Origin: an uncultured Muribaculaceae bacterium
GTDB lineage: Bacteria > Bacteroidota > Bacteroidia > Bacteroidales > Muribaculaceae
Length of the DNA stretch: 64,000 bases
Direction: 5' to 3'
Assembly (NCBI GenBank): GCA_910588035.1
Contig: CAJUPY010000002.1
Location: forward strand, 62,001-126,000
Part shown: in pieces, positions 34,543 through 44,016 of the stretch
Position numbering within the stretch: the stretch's first letter is position 1
Layout of the letters: every line of letters starts with the position of its first letter
Notes under the pieces: generated by a model
Databases searched by the model: none
What the model saw: the letters and a program-made list of their open reading frames with translations, nothing else
Told to the model about the DNA's origin: nothing
Made by a program: the position numbers and the translations under genes

Positions 34543-36225
34543 ATGATTACCACAAACCAATGGACCTGCCGGGAAATCGCCCTCCTTCTCCAGGCCCACG
34601 GAGTCAGACATGCAGTCGTGTCACCAGGCTCACGCAACAGTCCGCTTATCATGGCACTTGCACGCACCGGCGCGATCGAGTGTCACGCGGTCATCGATGA
34701 ACGGAGCGCGGCCTTCACAGCACTCGGCATCTCGGCGACATCATCCCGCCCCGTAGCCGTCGTCTGCACTTCTGGAACAGCACTGCTCAATCTCTCACCG
34801 GCCGTTGCGGAGGCATATTACCGCCGGGTGCCCCTGATTGTAATCTCGGCCGACCGTCCGGAACCGTGGATCGATCAAGACGACAGCCAGACAATCAGAC
34901 AACCGGGCTGCCTGTCGAACTTTGTCATGAAGTCATATAATTTCAACGGCAATCCGGCCGACAACGACACACGCTGGCAAATAAACCGGCAGATCAACGA
35001 AGGCATGCTGCTTGCAACCGGACGCAGGCGTGGACCGGTGCACTTCAACATCGCTCTGGGCGAACCGTTGACAGACACTCTCGAGACCGGCAATGAAAGC
35101 CCGAGAATCATCAGCCGAATCGACGGAAACGGCGACATCACAACCTCTCAAGCACGACAACTGGCTTCGGAACTGGCTTCAAAAAAAATTCTCATCACCG
35201 TCGGATTCAATTTTCCCGACTCACGCCTGAACCGCGCTCTGCAACGTCTCGCCAAGTTCGGCAACATCGTCGTCGCCGCAGAAGCGACAGCCAATCTCCA
35301 TGGACCCGATTTTGTGAAAAACATCGATGCGACAATCGATGCGGCCGCTGACGACTGCTGTGGCCTGAAACCCGACATAGTGATCTCGACAGGCGGCGGA
35401 CTTGTCAGCCGTAAACTGAAAGAAATCATCAGAGCCTGGGGTGTGCCGAACTGGAGAGTCGGGCGCGGTGACAGCGTAATCGATTGTTTCAAATCAGGCT
35501 CAATGGTCATAGACGCCGAACCTGCCCTGTTTTTTCAACGTATGGCATCAGCGATGCAGCCCTATCGCACCCCGTCGGACTATGCAGCCGGGTGGCTCAA
35601 CTCGCAATCGGCCGCAAACGCCGCGTCGCTCACTTTCGACGGCCCATGGAGTGACCTGACGGCGATACACCGAATCATGGCGGCACTCCCCGACAATGTG
35701 AATCTGCACGTATCAAACGGCATGACACTCAGAAACGCGCTCTCGGCTCCCGTAGCCAGATATCACCGTTTTGACTGCAACCGAGGCGTAAGCGGCATCG
35801 ACGGATCAACTTCGACTGCTGTCGGAGCCGCCTCGGTCTATCAAGGGCCGACAATACTTCTGACAGGCGACATGAGCGCGCAATATGACATTGCCGCCAT
35901 GTCATCGCCGTTGCTGACAGACCGTTTCAAGATGATTGTCATCGCTAACGGAGACGGCGGCATCTTCAGAGTGATCAAAGCCACACGAGACTTGCCCGAA
36001 CTTGACAGTTTTATAGCATGCAAGGTCAATTTTCCCGCATCGGAACTTGCCGCGGCCTATGGATTTGAATATTTTGAAGCCACCGGCAGCCAATCGCTCG
36101 CCGACGCTCTCAACCGATTTCTGTCTTCGCCCAAAAAGGCTGTTCTCGCAGTCATCACAGATTCTAAAACGAGTGCCGAAGTGGCACATCAATTCATCGA
36201 ACACATCAAAAATCACAGACAATGA
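34543..36225 (+). CDS. menD: 2-succinyl-5-enolpyruvyl-6-hydroxy-3-cyclohexene-1-carboxylate synthase
   Basis: MenD is a thiamine-diphosphate enzyme that adds a succinyl group from 2-oxoglutarate to isochorismate in menaquinone synthesis. The 560-residue product has the start VVSPGSRNSPLIMA near residue 27, the catalytic Glu region VIDERSAAFTALG near residue 53, the ThDP domain with LTGDMSAQYD near residue 442 (GDGS-type motif, here GDMSAQYDI) and VIANGDGGIF near 466. A TTG at 34537 would add two residues; the ATG at 34543 is preferred. It is the first gene of a tightly packed menD-menB-menC-menE operon. Confidence 0.93.
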   Translation: MITTNQWTCREIALLLQAHGVRHAVVSPGSRNSPLIMALARTGAIECHAVIDERSAAFTALGISATSSRPVAVVCTSGTALLNLSPAVAEAYYRRVPLIVISADRPEPWIDQDDSQTIRQPGCLSNFVMKSYNFNGNPADNDTRWQINRQINEGMLLATGRRRGPVHFNIALGEPLTDTLETGNESPRIISRIDGNGDITTSQARQLASELASKKILITVGFNFPDSRLNRALQRLAKFGNIVVAAEATANLHGPDFVKNIDATIDAAADDCCGLKPDIVISTGGGLVSRKLKEIIRAWGVPNWRVGRGDSVIDCFKSGSMVIDAEPALFFQRMASAMQPYRTPSDYAAGWLNSQSAANAASLTFDGPWSDLTAIHRIMAALPDNVNLHVSNGMTLRNALSAPVARYHRFDCNRGVSGIDGSTSTAVGAASVYQGPTILLTGDMSAQYDIAAMSSPLLTDRFKMIVIANGDGGIFRVIKATRDLPELDSFIACKVNFPASELAAAYGFEYFEATGSQSLADALNRFLSSPKKAVLAVITDSKTSAEVAHQFIEHIKNHRQ

Positions 36226-37043
36226 AACGTGAATGGAAAAAAATAAAAGATTATGAGGATATTCTCTTCGAGTTCCATGAAGGAATAGCTAAAATCACAA
36301 TCAATCGTCCGCAAGTCTACAACGCGTTCCGCCCGCAAACCAACTTCGAGATGCTCGACGCGATGGCCTACTGCCGCGAGTCGCCCGAAGTCGGTGTCGT
36401 TGTTCTGACAGGTGCAGGCGACAAGGCATTCTGTTCGGGAGGAGACCAGAAAGTCAAAGGCATCGGCGGCTACATCGACAACAACGGTGTTCCGCGTCTC
36501 AATGTACTCGACCTCCACAAAGCCATTCGCTCGATTCCAAAGCCCGTCATCGCCATGGTCAACGGATATGCGATCGGCGGAGGCAACGTGCTTCAGGTTG
36601 TCTGCGACCTCACGATCGCGAGCGAGAACGCACGCTTCGGACAGACCGGACCTAAAGTGGGCAGCTTCGATGCCGGTTTCGGATCGTCATATCTCGCACG
36701 TTGCGTCGGACAGAAAAAAGCACGCGAGATCTGGTTCCTGTGCCGGCAGTACTCGGCTCAGGAAGCTCTCGAAATGGGCATGATCAACAAGGTGGTGCCG
36801 TTCGATCAGCTTGAAGATGAGGTTGTCGACTGGTGCAAGACAATTCTGAGCCGCAGCCCAATGGCGGTCAGAATGATCAAACGTGCCCTTAATGCCGAAC
36901 TCGACGGCCAGCGCGGAATGATGGAATTTGCTGGAGATGCGACTTTGATGTACTACCTCATGGCCGAAGCTCAGGAAGGCAAGAACGCATTTCTGGAAAA
37001 ACGCGATCCGGACTTCAGCCGGTTCCCCAAATTTCCGGGTTGA
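36222..37043 (+). CDS. menB: 1,4-dihydroxy-2-naphthoyl-CoA synthase
   Basis: MenB closes the naphthoquinone ring. The 273-residue product is a crotonase-family protein: ITINRPQVYNAFRP near residue 25, oxyanion-hole segments DKAFCSGGDQKV near residue 67 and NGYAIGGGNVLQVVCD near residue 110, and the active-site region FGQTGPKVGSFDAGFGSS near residue 137. Length is standard. It overlaps the menD stop codon in ATGA and is followed directly by menC. Confidence 0.95.
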   Translation: MKREWKKIKDYEDILFEFHEGIAKITINRPQVYNAFRPQTNFEMLDAMAYCRESPEVGVVVLTGAGDKAFCSGGDQKVKGIGGYIDNNGVPRLNVLDLHKAIRSIPKPVIAMVNGYAIGGGNVLQVVCDLTIASENARFGQTGPKVGSFDAGFGSSYLARCVGQKKAREIWFLCRQYSAQEALEMGMINKVVPFDQLEDEVVDWCKTILSRSPMAVRMIKRALNAELDGQRGMMEFAGDATLMYYLMAEAQEGKNAFLEKRDPDFSRFPKFPG

Positions 37044-38053
37044 TGCTGAAAGCAAAATGGATGCCATACCGCCTCCTCTTCAAGGAGGCGGCGGCAACGT
37101 CGCGCTCAGTCATGATCGACAAGGAAACTTATTTCATCAAGATTTATGACGTGAACGATCCGCAGCGGTTCGGAATCGGTGAATGCGCACTGTTCAGAGG
37201 TTTGAGTGCCGAAGATACTCCCGGCTATGAACAGCAGCTCGACAGATTCTGCAATGATTTCGACCCAGACAATCTTCCTGAGATGAGTTCGGTCAGATTC
37301 GGCGTCGAAAGCGCGCTCGCCGACATGGAGCTGCGTCGCAACCAACGTCAGGGAAAAATCAGGTTCAGAATCAACGGCCTGATCTGGATGGGTGACAAAC
37401 AGACAATGTATCGCCGCATATGTGAGAAACTCGATGCCGGATTCAAGTGTCTTAAACTGAAAATAGGAGGCATCGATTTCAATGAAGAGATCGACTTGCT
37501 GAAATTCATAAGAAGCAATTTCGACAGCCGCACACTTGAACTGAGACTTGACGCAAACGGCTCGTTCACACCCGAGAACGCTCTATGTCGGCTTCACTCG
37601 CTCAGCCGTTTTGACATACACTCGATCGAACAGCCGGTCAAGGCTGGGCAACCTGAAATAATGGCGGAGGTAGTCGCGCGGTCACCTGTCCGGATAGCAC
37701 TCGACGAAGAACTGATCGGAGTCAGGAGTGAAAACGAAATGGAAGAATTGCTCGACACGATAAAACCCCATTTCATAATTCTGAAACCATCGCTGTGCGG
37801 CGGATTCAGAGCCGCCGAAAAATGGATTGAGAAAGCCGGCAGACGGAACATCGGCTGGTGGGCGACATCGGCCCTCGAATCAAATGTCGGCCTGACCGCT
37901 ATCGCCATGTGGCTGTCTGAATTTGACCTGACGATGCCTCAGGGTCTCGGAACCGGTGCACTCTACCGTAACAACATTTCCGGTCCGCTCTCAATGGAAG
38001 GTGAACAACTTGTCATAGATCTGTCAAAACCCCTGCCCTATCTGCCGTTTTAA
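37043..38053 (+). CDS. menC: o-succinylbenzoate synthase
   Basis: MenC dehydrates SHCHC to o-succinylbenzoate. The 336-residue product is an enolase-superfamily enzyme: catalytic lysines in KCLKLKIGG (KxK) near residue 133, metal ligands Asp in LRLDANG near residue 172, Glu in SIEQP near residue 196 and Asp in IALDEEL near residue 221, and the second-side Lys in ILKPSLCGG near residue 249. The ATG at 37043 overlaps the last base of the menB stop (TGATG); a TTG one codon earlier is less likely. Confidence 0.9.
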   Translation: MLKAKWMPYRLLFKEAAATSRSVMIDKETYFIKIYDVNDPQRFGIGECALFRGLSAEDTPGYEQQLDRFCNDFDPDNLPEMSSVRFGVESALADMELRRNQRQGKIRFRINGLIWMGDKQTMYRRICEKLDAGFKCLKLKIGGIDFNEEIDLLKFIRSNFDSRTLELRLDANGSFTPENALCRLHSLSRFDIHSIEQPVKAGQPEIMAEVVARSPVRIALDEELIGVRSENEMEELLDTIKPHFIILKPSLCGGFRAAEKWIEKAGRRNIGWWATSALESNVGLTAIAMWLSEFDLTMPQGLGTGALYRNNISGPLSMEGEQLVIDLSKPLPYLPF

Positions 38054-39012
38054 TGAAACTGTCAACCACCACACCTCAGACCGACCGGTTTATAGCCGAA
38101 TGGAACAACAATGAAGACTTCATCATTGCCCACACCTCTGGCTCGACCGGCAAGCCCAAAGAAATCAGGCTGCCGAAATCAGACATGCTGAAATCGGCTG
38201 TGGCGACATGCCGCTATTTCTCCATTGACAGCAGTTCGGTGTTGGTCTGTCCATTGTCGGCCGACTATATAGCCGGAAAAATGATGATCATCAGAGCGAT
38301 CGTCTCCGGTGCCGAGCTATTCATGGAGCAACCGAGCAACCGGCCGTGCGCAACAGCCTATCCACCGGTGGATCTGCTCCCGGTGGTGCCCTCTCAGGCA
38401 AAGTCTCTGATAGAACGGTGTGCCGACGGGCTGACGGTGAAAAATGTTATTGTCGGAGGAGCTCCGGTCGCGCCGGAACTCGAACGCGAGCTGGCTCAAG
38501 CTCCTTTCGAGGCATACGCTACCTATGGCATGACTGAGACATGCAGCCACGTGGCAGTCAGGAAACTCGGAAATCAGATCTATGAAGCATTGCCCGGAAT
38601 AGGTTTCTCAACCGACGCCGGCAACTGCCTGACAATCTCCGCTCCCTCATTCTCGTTCCGAAGCCTACAGACCAACGACATTGTCGATCTGATTGACGAA
38701 ACGCACTTCAAATGGCTCGGTCGCCGCGACAATGTCATCATCACCGGCGGTTTGAAAGTCATACCCGAATCGGTCGAGGAGCGCGTCAGAGACATCATTG
38801 CCGGACGCGAATTTTATTTCACCGGACGCGAGGATCCGAAATGGGGGCAGGCGGTGATCATGGTGGTGGAAGGAACCGATGACAGCATCGCCCCCGAAAT
38901 TATCAGACAAATGAGCCTCCGTCTCAAAAAATGGGAAATGCCCAAAGAGATCATTTTCAAGCCTGAGTTTGAACGGACCTCATCGGGCAAGATCATCAGG
39001 AGCGCGGAGTGA
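38053..39012 (+). CDS. menE: o-succinylbenzoate-CoA ligase (short form)
   Basis: MenE activates o-succinylbenzoate with ATP and CoA for MenB. The 319-residue product has the AMP-binding motifs HTSGSTGKPKEI near residue 28, YATYGMTETCSHVAV near residue 155, the Asp of WLGRRDNVIITGGLKV near residue 220 and the catalytic Lys near the end in SSGKIIRS. It is much shorter than the 450-490 residues usual in other bacteria, as in other Bacteroidales, because most of the N-terminal subdomain is missing. The ATG overlaps the menC stop (TAATG). Its last 17 bases overlap the convergent thioesterase gene. Confidence 0.88.
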   Translation: MKLSTTTPQTDRFIAEWNNNEDFIIAHTSGSTGKPKEIRLPKSDMLKSAVATCRYFSIDSSSVLVCPLSADYIAGKMMIIRAIVSGAELFMEQPSNRPCATAYPPVDLLPVVPSQAKSLIERCADGLTVKNVIVGGAPVAPELERELAQAPFEAYATYGMTETCSHVAVRKLGNQIYEALPGIGFSTDAGNCLTISAPSFSFRSLQTNDIVDLIDETHFKWLGRRDNVIITGGLKVIPESVEERVRDIIAGREFYFTGREDPKWGQAVIMVVEGTDDSIAPEIIRQMSLRLKKWEMPKEIIFKPEFERTSSGKIIRSAE

Positions 39013-39742
39013 CCGTAATGGCCGCGCGTGTCAGAGTTCTCTTCTCGTCGGCTATCTCGAGTCTGAACTCATTGTTGTCTGAACGCGCGATCTTGACGTC
39101 GACCGAATCGCCGAAATGAGCCTCATTCTGAAACGCGATTTCAAAACGTGAGATACGGTTCTCATCGAAAAAGCCGAGATCAAACCGGTTGAGCAGCAAC
39201 TCGACATATCGTGTCGTATTGACATGACGGTTGCAGTCTATGTCGCAGTAGCAGAATGTATAGGGTGTCACCTCGTCGGCTATTTCAATCTGGGAATGTC
39301 TCACAAATGGCTTCACCGGCGGAATGTCTCCTTTAACCGGCAGCTCCTCGGGAAACAATGATAACAGATTGGCAGGTCGGCGTGCATCGATGTCGATTGC
39401 CACCCACGTTGTCAACGCATGACCGATAACATTGCCGTCACTGTCACAGATTCTGAATGCGCGGTCTGAATAAAACCGGTTCAACGAAACTATCCAAGTG
39501 GTCACCGAATAACTCTCATTGATACCGGGCCAGCGTTCCATTTCGATTGCCACTCGGCTCAGAACCCATGCGCAGTTATTCTTGATCAGTCGGTCATAAC
39601 CGATATCTATCCGGTTGGCATGGAGCGTAGCTATGTCGATAAGTTTCTGCACAAGTGCGGGCAACGGCAATTCATCTTCAGGCGTGCAACGTGCCGCCGA
39701 GAGAAAATAGGTTTCAGTTATCTGACTTTCCATTGCTGACAA
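38996..39742 (-). CDS. acyl-ACP thioesterase
   Basis: The 248-residue product has two tandem hotdog domains of the FatA/FatB-like acyl-ACP thioesterase family: HANRIDIGYDRL near residue 42, TTWIVSLNRFYSDRAF near 82, HALTTWVAID near 108 and, in the second domain, YCDIDCNRHVNTTRYVELLLNRF near residue 172 with the Asn/His catalytic pair. It releases fatty acids from ACP. The start at 39742 overlaps ilvN by 29 bases; an ATG at 39733 is also possible. Its position after ilvDBN is a recurring Bacteroidales arrangement with no obvious biochemical reason, perhaps branched-chain primer supply. It converges on menE. Confidence 0.85.
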   Translation of the reverse strand: MSAMESQITETYFLSAARCTPEDELPLPALVQKLIDIATLHANRIDIGYDRLIKNNCAWVLSRVAIEMERWPGINESYSVTTWIVSLNRFYSDRAFRICDSDGNVIGHALTTWVAIDIDARRPANLLSLFPEELPVKGDIPPVKPFVRHSQIEIADEVTPYTFCYCDIDCNRHVNTTRYVELLLNRFDLGFFDENRISRFEIAFQNEAHFGDSVDVKIARSDNNEFRLEIADEKRTLTRAAITVTPRS

Positions 39743-40280
39743 GGCGTTTGCGGCGCTCGGCCTGGCTTGCTATGTAGGCTGTTACAAATTCCTGGGGCGA
39801 TTTTGTCACCGTCACACGTCCGCTACGCACAAACTGTTTTATGTCGTAGCGTTTAAGCTCATTGAACAATGCCTCGGTCTCACGATAGTGGCCGGTTTTC
39901 TCAATGACGGTGTAGTCGTGGGTGACATCAAGTATTCTGGCTCCGTGAGTTCTGATGACTTTTTCAAGATGCGGTTCATCGAGCAGAAGTTTGGTCGCCA
40001 CCTTATAGAGCGCGACCTCCTGATAGACGATCTCGTCATCATCGTAGACAAACACCTTGACGACATCGATACATTTTTCAATCTGTCGCGCAAGCTTCTC
40101 GAGAGCCTCACGTGTCGACCATGCGGTGATGGTCCACTTGTGAAGTCCGGGAATTGAGCACGCGCTTGCCGAGATAGACTCGATGTTAATGTTACGGCGT
40201 GTGAATATGACTGACACCTGGCTCAGCAGGCCGACTGTGTTTTCTGAAAATATGGAAATTGTAAATAGTTGCTGTTCCAT
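39714..40280 (-). CDS. ilvN: acetolactate synthase regulatory (small) subunit
   Basis: IlvN confers valine feedback inhibition on IlvB. The 188-residue product has the N-terminal ACT domain (TISIFSENTVGLLSQVSVIFTRR spans about 6-28, INIESISAS follows) and a C-terminal ACT-like domain. Length is that of the longer IlvH/IlvN type. It lies 20 bases downstream of ilvB and overlaps the thioesterase start. Confidence 0.92.
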   Translation of the reverse strand: MEQQLFTISIFSENTVGLLSQVSVIFTRRNINIESISASACSIPGLHKWTITAWSTREALEKLARQIEKCIDVVKVFVYDDDEIVYQEVALYKVATKLLLDEPHLEKVIRTHGARILDVTHDYTVIEKTGHYRETEALFNELKRYDIKQFVRSGRVTVTKSPQEFVTAYIASQAERRKRLVSNGKSDN

Positions 40281-40300
40281 TTAATTGGTGTGGTATAGGC

Positions 40301-42016
40301 TTAATAGTTAAGTATTTTGTACTGGCTCAGAAGAATGCGGTTTCCGGGGTCGCCGGAGGGCACCATCGGAAATATCATGTCAGTGGCATCGATTGCCACA
40401 TTAAGCAGATAGCTGCCATCTGACGCAAGCATACGGTCAACGGCATCACTGAGCCGGCAACGGTCGGTGACATCTTCTCCCTTGATGCCATAGGCGGCGG
40501 CCAGGGCGACAAAATCAGGGTTGATCATCGGCGTCTGAGAGAAACGTCCTCCGAAAAACAGTTCCTGCCACTGACGCACGTTGCCGAGGAAATTATTGTT
40601 GAGCAATATGATCTTGACATCGACATGTTCCTGCAAAATCGTTCCAAATTCCTGTATCGTCATCTGCAATCCGCCGTCGCCGACGAAAAGACACACAGTG
40701 CGGGTGCTGTCGCCCATCTTTGCACCTATTGCCGCCGGCAGTCCGAATCCCATTGTGCCGAGACCGCCCGACGAGATGAACGCGCGAGGAGACCTGCATT
40801 TGAAATAACGTGCGGCGAACATCTGGTTCTGACCGACATCGGTGACACAGACCGCGTCATCTCCCACCTTGTCGGCAACGAGATTGATCACTTCGCCCAT
40901 TTTCATCATGCCTGTCTCGGGGTGCACTTCGCTGTCGATAATCTCCTCACGCTCAATTTTATCAAACTTCTTGAACATTTCAAACCAAGGAGATCTTTGA
41001 CGCGACGCTATCAGCGGAGCCAACGCAGACAGAAATTTACGTGCATCGGCCTGAATCGCCTTGCTGACTTTCACATTCTTGTTCAGTTCCGCATTGTCGA
41101 TGTCGACATGGACAATGTGGGCCTGACGTGCGAAATTGTGGATGTCGCCGGTGACCCTGTCATCAAATCTCATGCCTACGGCCAGTATAAGGTCGGCACG
41201 GCTGAGAGCGACGTTAGGCGCGATGTTGCCATGCATTCCGACCATTCCGGTGAACAGTGGGTGACCAGTGGGCAATGTCGACAGTCCGAGCAAAGTGGAC
41301 GCGACCGGAATATTGCCGCGCTCGGCAACCTCGCGCAACTGATCTTCAGCTCCAGAGATCATCACTCCGTGTCCCGAGACGATGATCGGCCTCTCGGCCT
41401 CATTGATCATTCGCGCTACATCCTCCACATCGTCGGTTGAAAGATCCGGGTCCGGATTATAGCTGCGTATGTAGTTGCAGACATCATGGTTCCACTCCAT
41501 CATTCCGATCTGCGCATCTTTCGCGATATCGATCACAACCGGTCCGGGACGACCGGTGGAAGCGATATAAAATGCACGCGCCACTGCATCGGGAATATCA
41601 TCGGCATGCCTGATCTGTATCGACCATTTGGTTATCTGCTGCGTCATAGCCACCACATCGGTCTCCTGAAAAGCGTCGGTTCCAAGATAGGCCGAGGCTA
41701 CCTGTCCGGTGATCACAACCAACGGAGTGCTGTCGGCGATAGCATCGCTGAGACCTGTGACAACATTGGCCGCGCCGGGACCCGATGTGACAATCACGAC
41801 ACCCGGACGCCCTGTGATGCGGGCATAACCCTGGGCGGCATGAATCGCCCCCTGCTCATGCCTGACAAGAACATGCTTCAGTTGATCGCGATAGTCATAT
41901 AGTTTGTCATAGACCGAGATAATGGCACCTCCGGGATATCCGAAAACAAGATCGACACCCTCACACAAAAGCGATTTTATCAATCCTTCAGCACCTGTGA
42001 TACGATTATTCTTCAT
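40301..42016 (-). CDS. ilvB: acetolactate synthase catalytic subunit
   Basis: IlvB condenses pyruvate to acetolactate, the first common step of branched-chain amino acid synthesis. The 571-residue product is a thiamine-diphosphate enzyme: catalytic Glu in VRHEQGAIHAAQGYAR near residue 53, FAD-site GMHGNIAPN near 262, and the ThDP motif GDGGLQMTIQE running to NNNFLGNVRQW near residues 435-470. Typical length. It sits 38 bases downstream of ilvD and 20 upstream of ilvN. Confidence 0.95.
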   Translation of the reverse strand: MKNNRITGAEGLIKSLLCEGVDLVFGYPGGAIISVYDKLYDYRDQLKHVLVRHEQGAIHAAQGYARITGRPGVVIVTSGPGAANVVTGLSDAIADSTPLVVITGQVASAYLGTDAFQETDVVAMTQQITKWSIQIRHADDIPDAVARAFYIASTGRPGPVVIDIAKDAQIGMMEWNHDVCNYIRSYNPDPDLSTDDVEDVARMINEAERPIIVSGHGVMISGAEDQLREVAERGNIPVASTLLGLSTLPTGHPLFTGMVGMHGNIAPNVALSRADLILAVGMRFDDRVTGDIHNFARQAHIVHVDIDNAELNKNVKVSKAIQADARKFLSALAPLIASRQRSPWFEMFKKFDKIEREEIIDSEVHPETGMMKMGEVINLVADKVGDDAVCVTDVGQNQMFAARYFKCRSPRAFISSGGLGTMGFGLPAAIGAKMGDSTRTVCLFVGDGGLQMTIQEFGTILQEHVDVKIILLNNNFLGNVRQWQELFFGGRFSQTPMINPDFVALAAAYGIKGEDVTDRCRLSDAVDRMLASDGSYLLNVAIDATDMIFPMVPSGDPGNRILLSQYKILNY

Positions 42017-42054
42017 AAATGGAATGATTTAAAAAATTGTGGAATGGTGTTTTC

Positions 42055-43878
42055 TCACTCTCTGACTCCGCCTTTGTCAGCAGAAGTGACCGTGGCCGCA
42101 TAGGCTCTCAATGCCTTGGAGACCTGACGCTGACGACCATGGGGCGTAAACGCATCCTTGCCCCGTTGAAGCTCCGACCGGCGACGTGTCTCAAGTTCAT
42201 CTTCTGTGACAACGAGATTTATCGTTCTGGCAGGAATGTCTATTTCAATCGTGTCACCGTCGCGAACCAATCCGATATTACCGCCGGCAGCCGCTTCAGG
42301 CGAGATATGCCCGATCGAAAGCCCGGAAGTGCCGCCAGAGAAACGGCCGTCGGTGATGAGCGCGCACTCTTTTCCGAGATGACGGGCTTTGATATAACTT
42401 GTCGGATAGAGCATTTCCTGCATTCCGGGACCACCTTTGGGCCCTTCGTATGTTATGACGACAACATCGCCTGGCTCAACCTTGCCGCCGAGAATTCCCT
42501 CGACAGCCTCATCTTGTGACTCGAAAACCTTGGCCGTACCCCTGAACCGGAATATCGACTCATCGACACCGGCAGTCTTGACAACACATCCGTCGGCAGC
42601 TATGTTACCATGGAGGACGGCCAGTCCGCCGTCACGGTTATAGGCATGTTCCATGTCGCGGATGCACCCCGACACCCGATCGGTGTCGAGTGATGAATAA
42701 TATGTCATCTGCGAGCCGAGAACGGTTGTCCGCTTTCCGCCGGGCGCGCTTCGCCAAAGTTCGTCGGCACGGTCGGTGTAGCGGCTTCCGCCGACAGCCC
42801 ACATCTCGACGGCATCTTCAAGCGACAGACAATCGACCCGTCTGACCGAAGTGTCGACAAGACCTGCGTCTGCAAGAATTTTCATGATCGAGAGAATTCC
42901 GCCCGCACGATTGACATCTTCCATGTGATATTTTGAATTCGGTGCAACCTTGCACAACACCGGAGTCTTGCGCGACAACAGGTCGATATCGTCAATCGTA
43001 AAGTCAACACCCGCTTCATTGGCAATAGCCAGCAAGTGAAGCACCGTGTTTGTCGAGCCGCCCATGGCAATGTCGAGAGTCATCGCGTTGAGAAAAGCCC
43101 GGCGGGTAGCGATTGACCTTGGCAAAACCGAGTCGTCGTCATTGTTGTAATATGCTTCGGTATTTTTCACTATCAGCCTCGCGGCCTCGCGAAACATCTC
43201 CTTGCGGTTGACGTGCGTGGCGACGACTGTACCGTTTCCCGGAAGAGCGAGACCGATAGCCTCATTGAGCGAATTCATCGAGTTGGCAGTGAACATTCCC
43301 GAACATGACCCGCATGTCGGACAACCCATCAGCTCGAGACTCTCAACCGTTTTGTCTTCGACCGAGTCATCGGCCGACTCAACCATGATGTCGACAAGAT
43401 CGACACTCCGGTCTCCGACCCGACCGGCCTCCATAGGTCCACCCGACACAAACACTGTCGGAAGGTTCAGCCTCATTGCAGCCATAAGCATTCCGGGGGT
43501 CACCTTGTCACAATTGGAAATGCAGACCATAGCATCGGCCTTGTGGGCGTTTACCATATATTCGATAGAGTCTGCTATCAGATCACGCGACGGCAGTGAA
43601 TAAAGCATTCCGTCGTGCCCCATCGCGATGCCGTCATCAATGGCTATCGTGTTGAACTCGGCAGCAAAACAGCCGAGTTTCTCTATTTCTTCCTTGACCG
43701 TCTGGCCGATTTCATGCAGGTGGGTATGTCCGGGGACAAACTGTGTGAACGAGTTGACAACAGCGATCACAGGCTTTCCCAACTGGCTCTCTTTCATGCC
43801 GTTCGCACGCCAAAGAGCACGTGCGCCCGCCATTCTGCGACCTACAGTGGTAGTCGCGCTTCTTAACGGTTTGCTCAT
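42055..43878 (-). CDS. ilvD: dihydroxy-acid dehydratase
   Basis: IlvD dehydrates dihydroxy-acids to the 2-keto acids of Val, Ile and Leu with an iron-sulfur cluster. The 607-residue product has the cluster cysteines in CISNCDKVTPGM near residue 124 and GCPTCGSCSGMFTANSMN near residue 191, and the C-terminal GRFSGGTSGLSIGHISPEAA near residue 513. It is the first gene of the ilvD-ilvB-ilvN-thioesterase operon; ilvC, often next in this order, is absent here. A -7 element lies 53 bases upstream. Confidence 0.95.
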   Translation of the reverse strand: MSKPLRSATTTVGRRMAGARALWRANGMKESQLGKPVIAVVNSFTQFVPGHTHLHEIGQTVKEEIEKLGCFAAEFNTIAIDDGIAMGHDGMLYSLPSRDLIADSIEYMVNAHKADAMVCISNCDKVTPGMLMAAMRLNLPTVFVSGGPMEAGRVGDRSVDLVDIMVESADDSVEDKTVESLELMGCPTCGSCSGMFTANSMNSLNEAIGLALPGNGTVVATHVNRKEMFREAARLIVKNTEAYYNNDDDSVLPRSIATRRAFLNAMTLDIAMGGSTNTVLHLLAIANEAGVDFTIDDIDLLSRKTPVLCKVAPNSKYHMEDVNRAGGILSIMKILADAGLVDTSVRRVDCLSLEDAVEMWAVGGSRYTDRADELWRSAPGGKRTTVLGSQMTYYSSLDTDRVSGCIRDMEHAYNRDGGLAVLHGNIAADGCVVKTAGVDESIFRFRGTAKVFESQDEAVEGILGGKVEPGDVVVITYEGPKGGPGMQEMLYPTSYIKARHLGKECALITDGRFSGGTSGLSIGHISPEAAAGGNIGLVRDGDTIEIDIPARTINLVVTEDELETRRRSELQRGKDAFTPHGRQRQVSKALRAYAATVTSADKGGVRE

Positions 43879-43930
43879 ATCTTCATTTGCATTTTTATGC
43901 TTTATAGCATAGTTTTGTAAGCAATTTTGG

Positions 43931-43962
43931 CAAATTTACAACTTATATCATAATAAAGCAAT
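43931..43962 (-). promoter_or_regulatory. promoter for the ilv operon
   Basis: Reverse-strand TAAATTTG at 43931-43938 matches the -7 element and ATTG at 43959-43962, 20 bases upstream, is a near -33. No leader peptide or attenuator is evident in the 53-base leader. Confidence 0.5.
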
Positions 43963-44003
43963 ATTATTTTGTTTTTTGTTCACTATTTTAAACAACAAAT
44001 TAT

Positions 44004-44011
44004 TATATTTG
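44004..44011 (+). promoter_or_regulatory. -7 element at the DUF456 start codon
   Basis: TATATTTG matches TAnnTTTG and ends 5 bases before the ATG at 44017. The longer frame from 43969 would start upstream of this element. Confidence 0.45.
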
Positions 44012-44016
44012 CGGTG

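Noticed and set aside
40625..41440. 271-codon forward frame opposite ilvB
   Set aside because: Antisense of a well-conserved gene with a composition rich in His and Arg; no domain.
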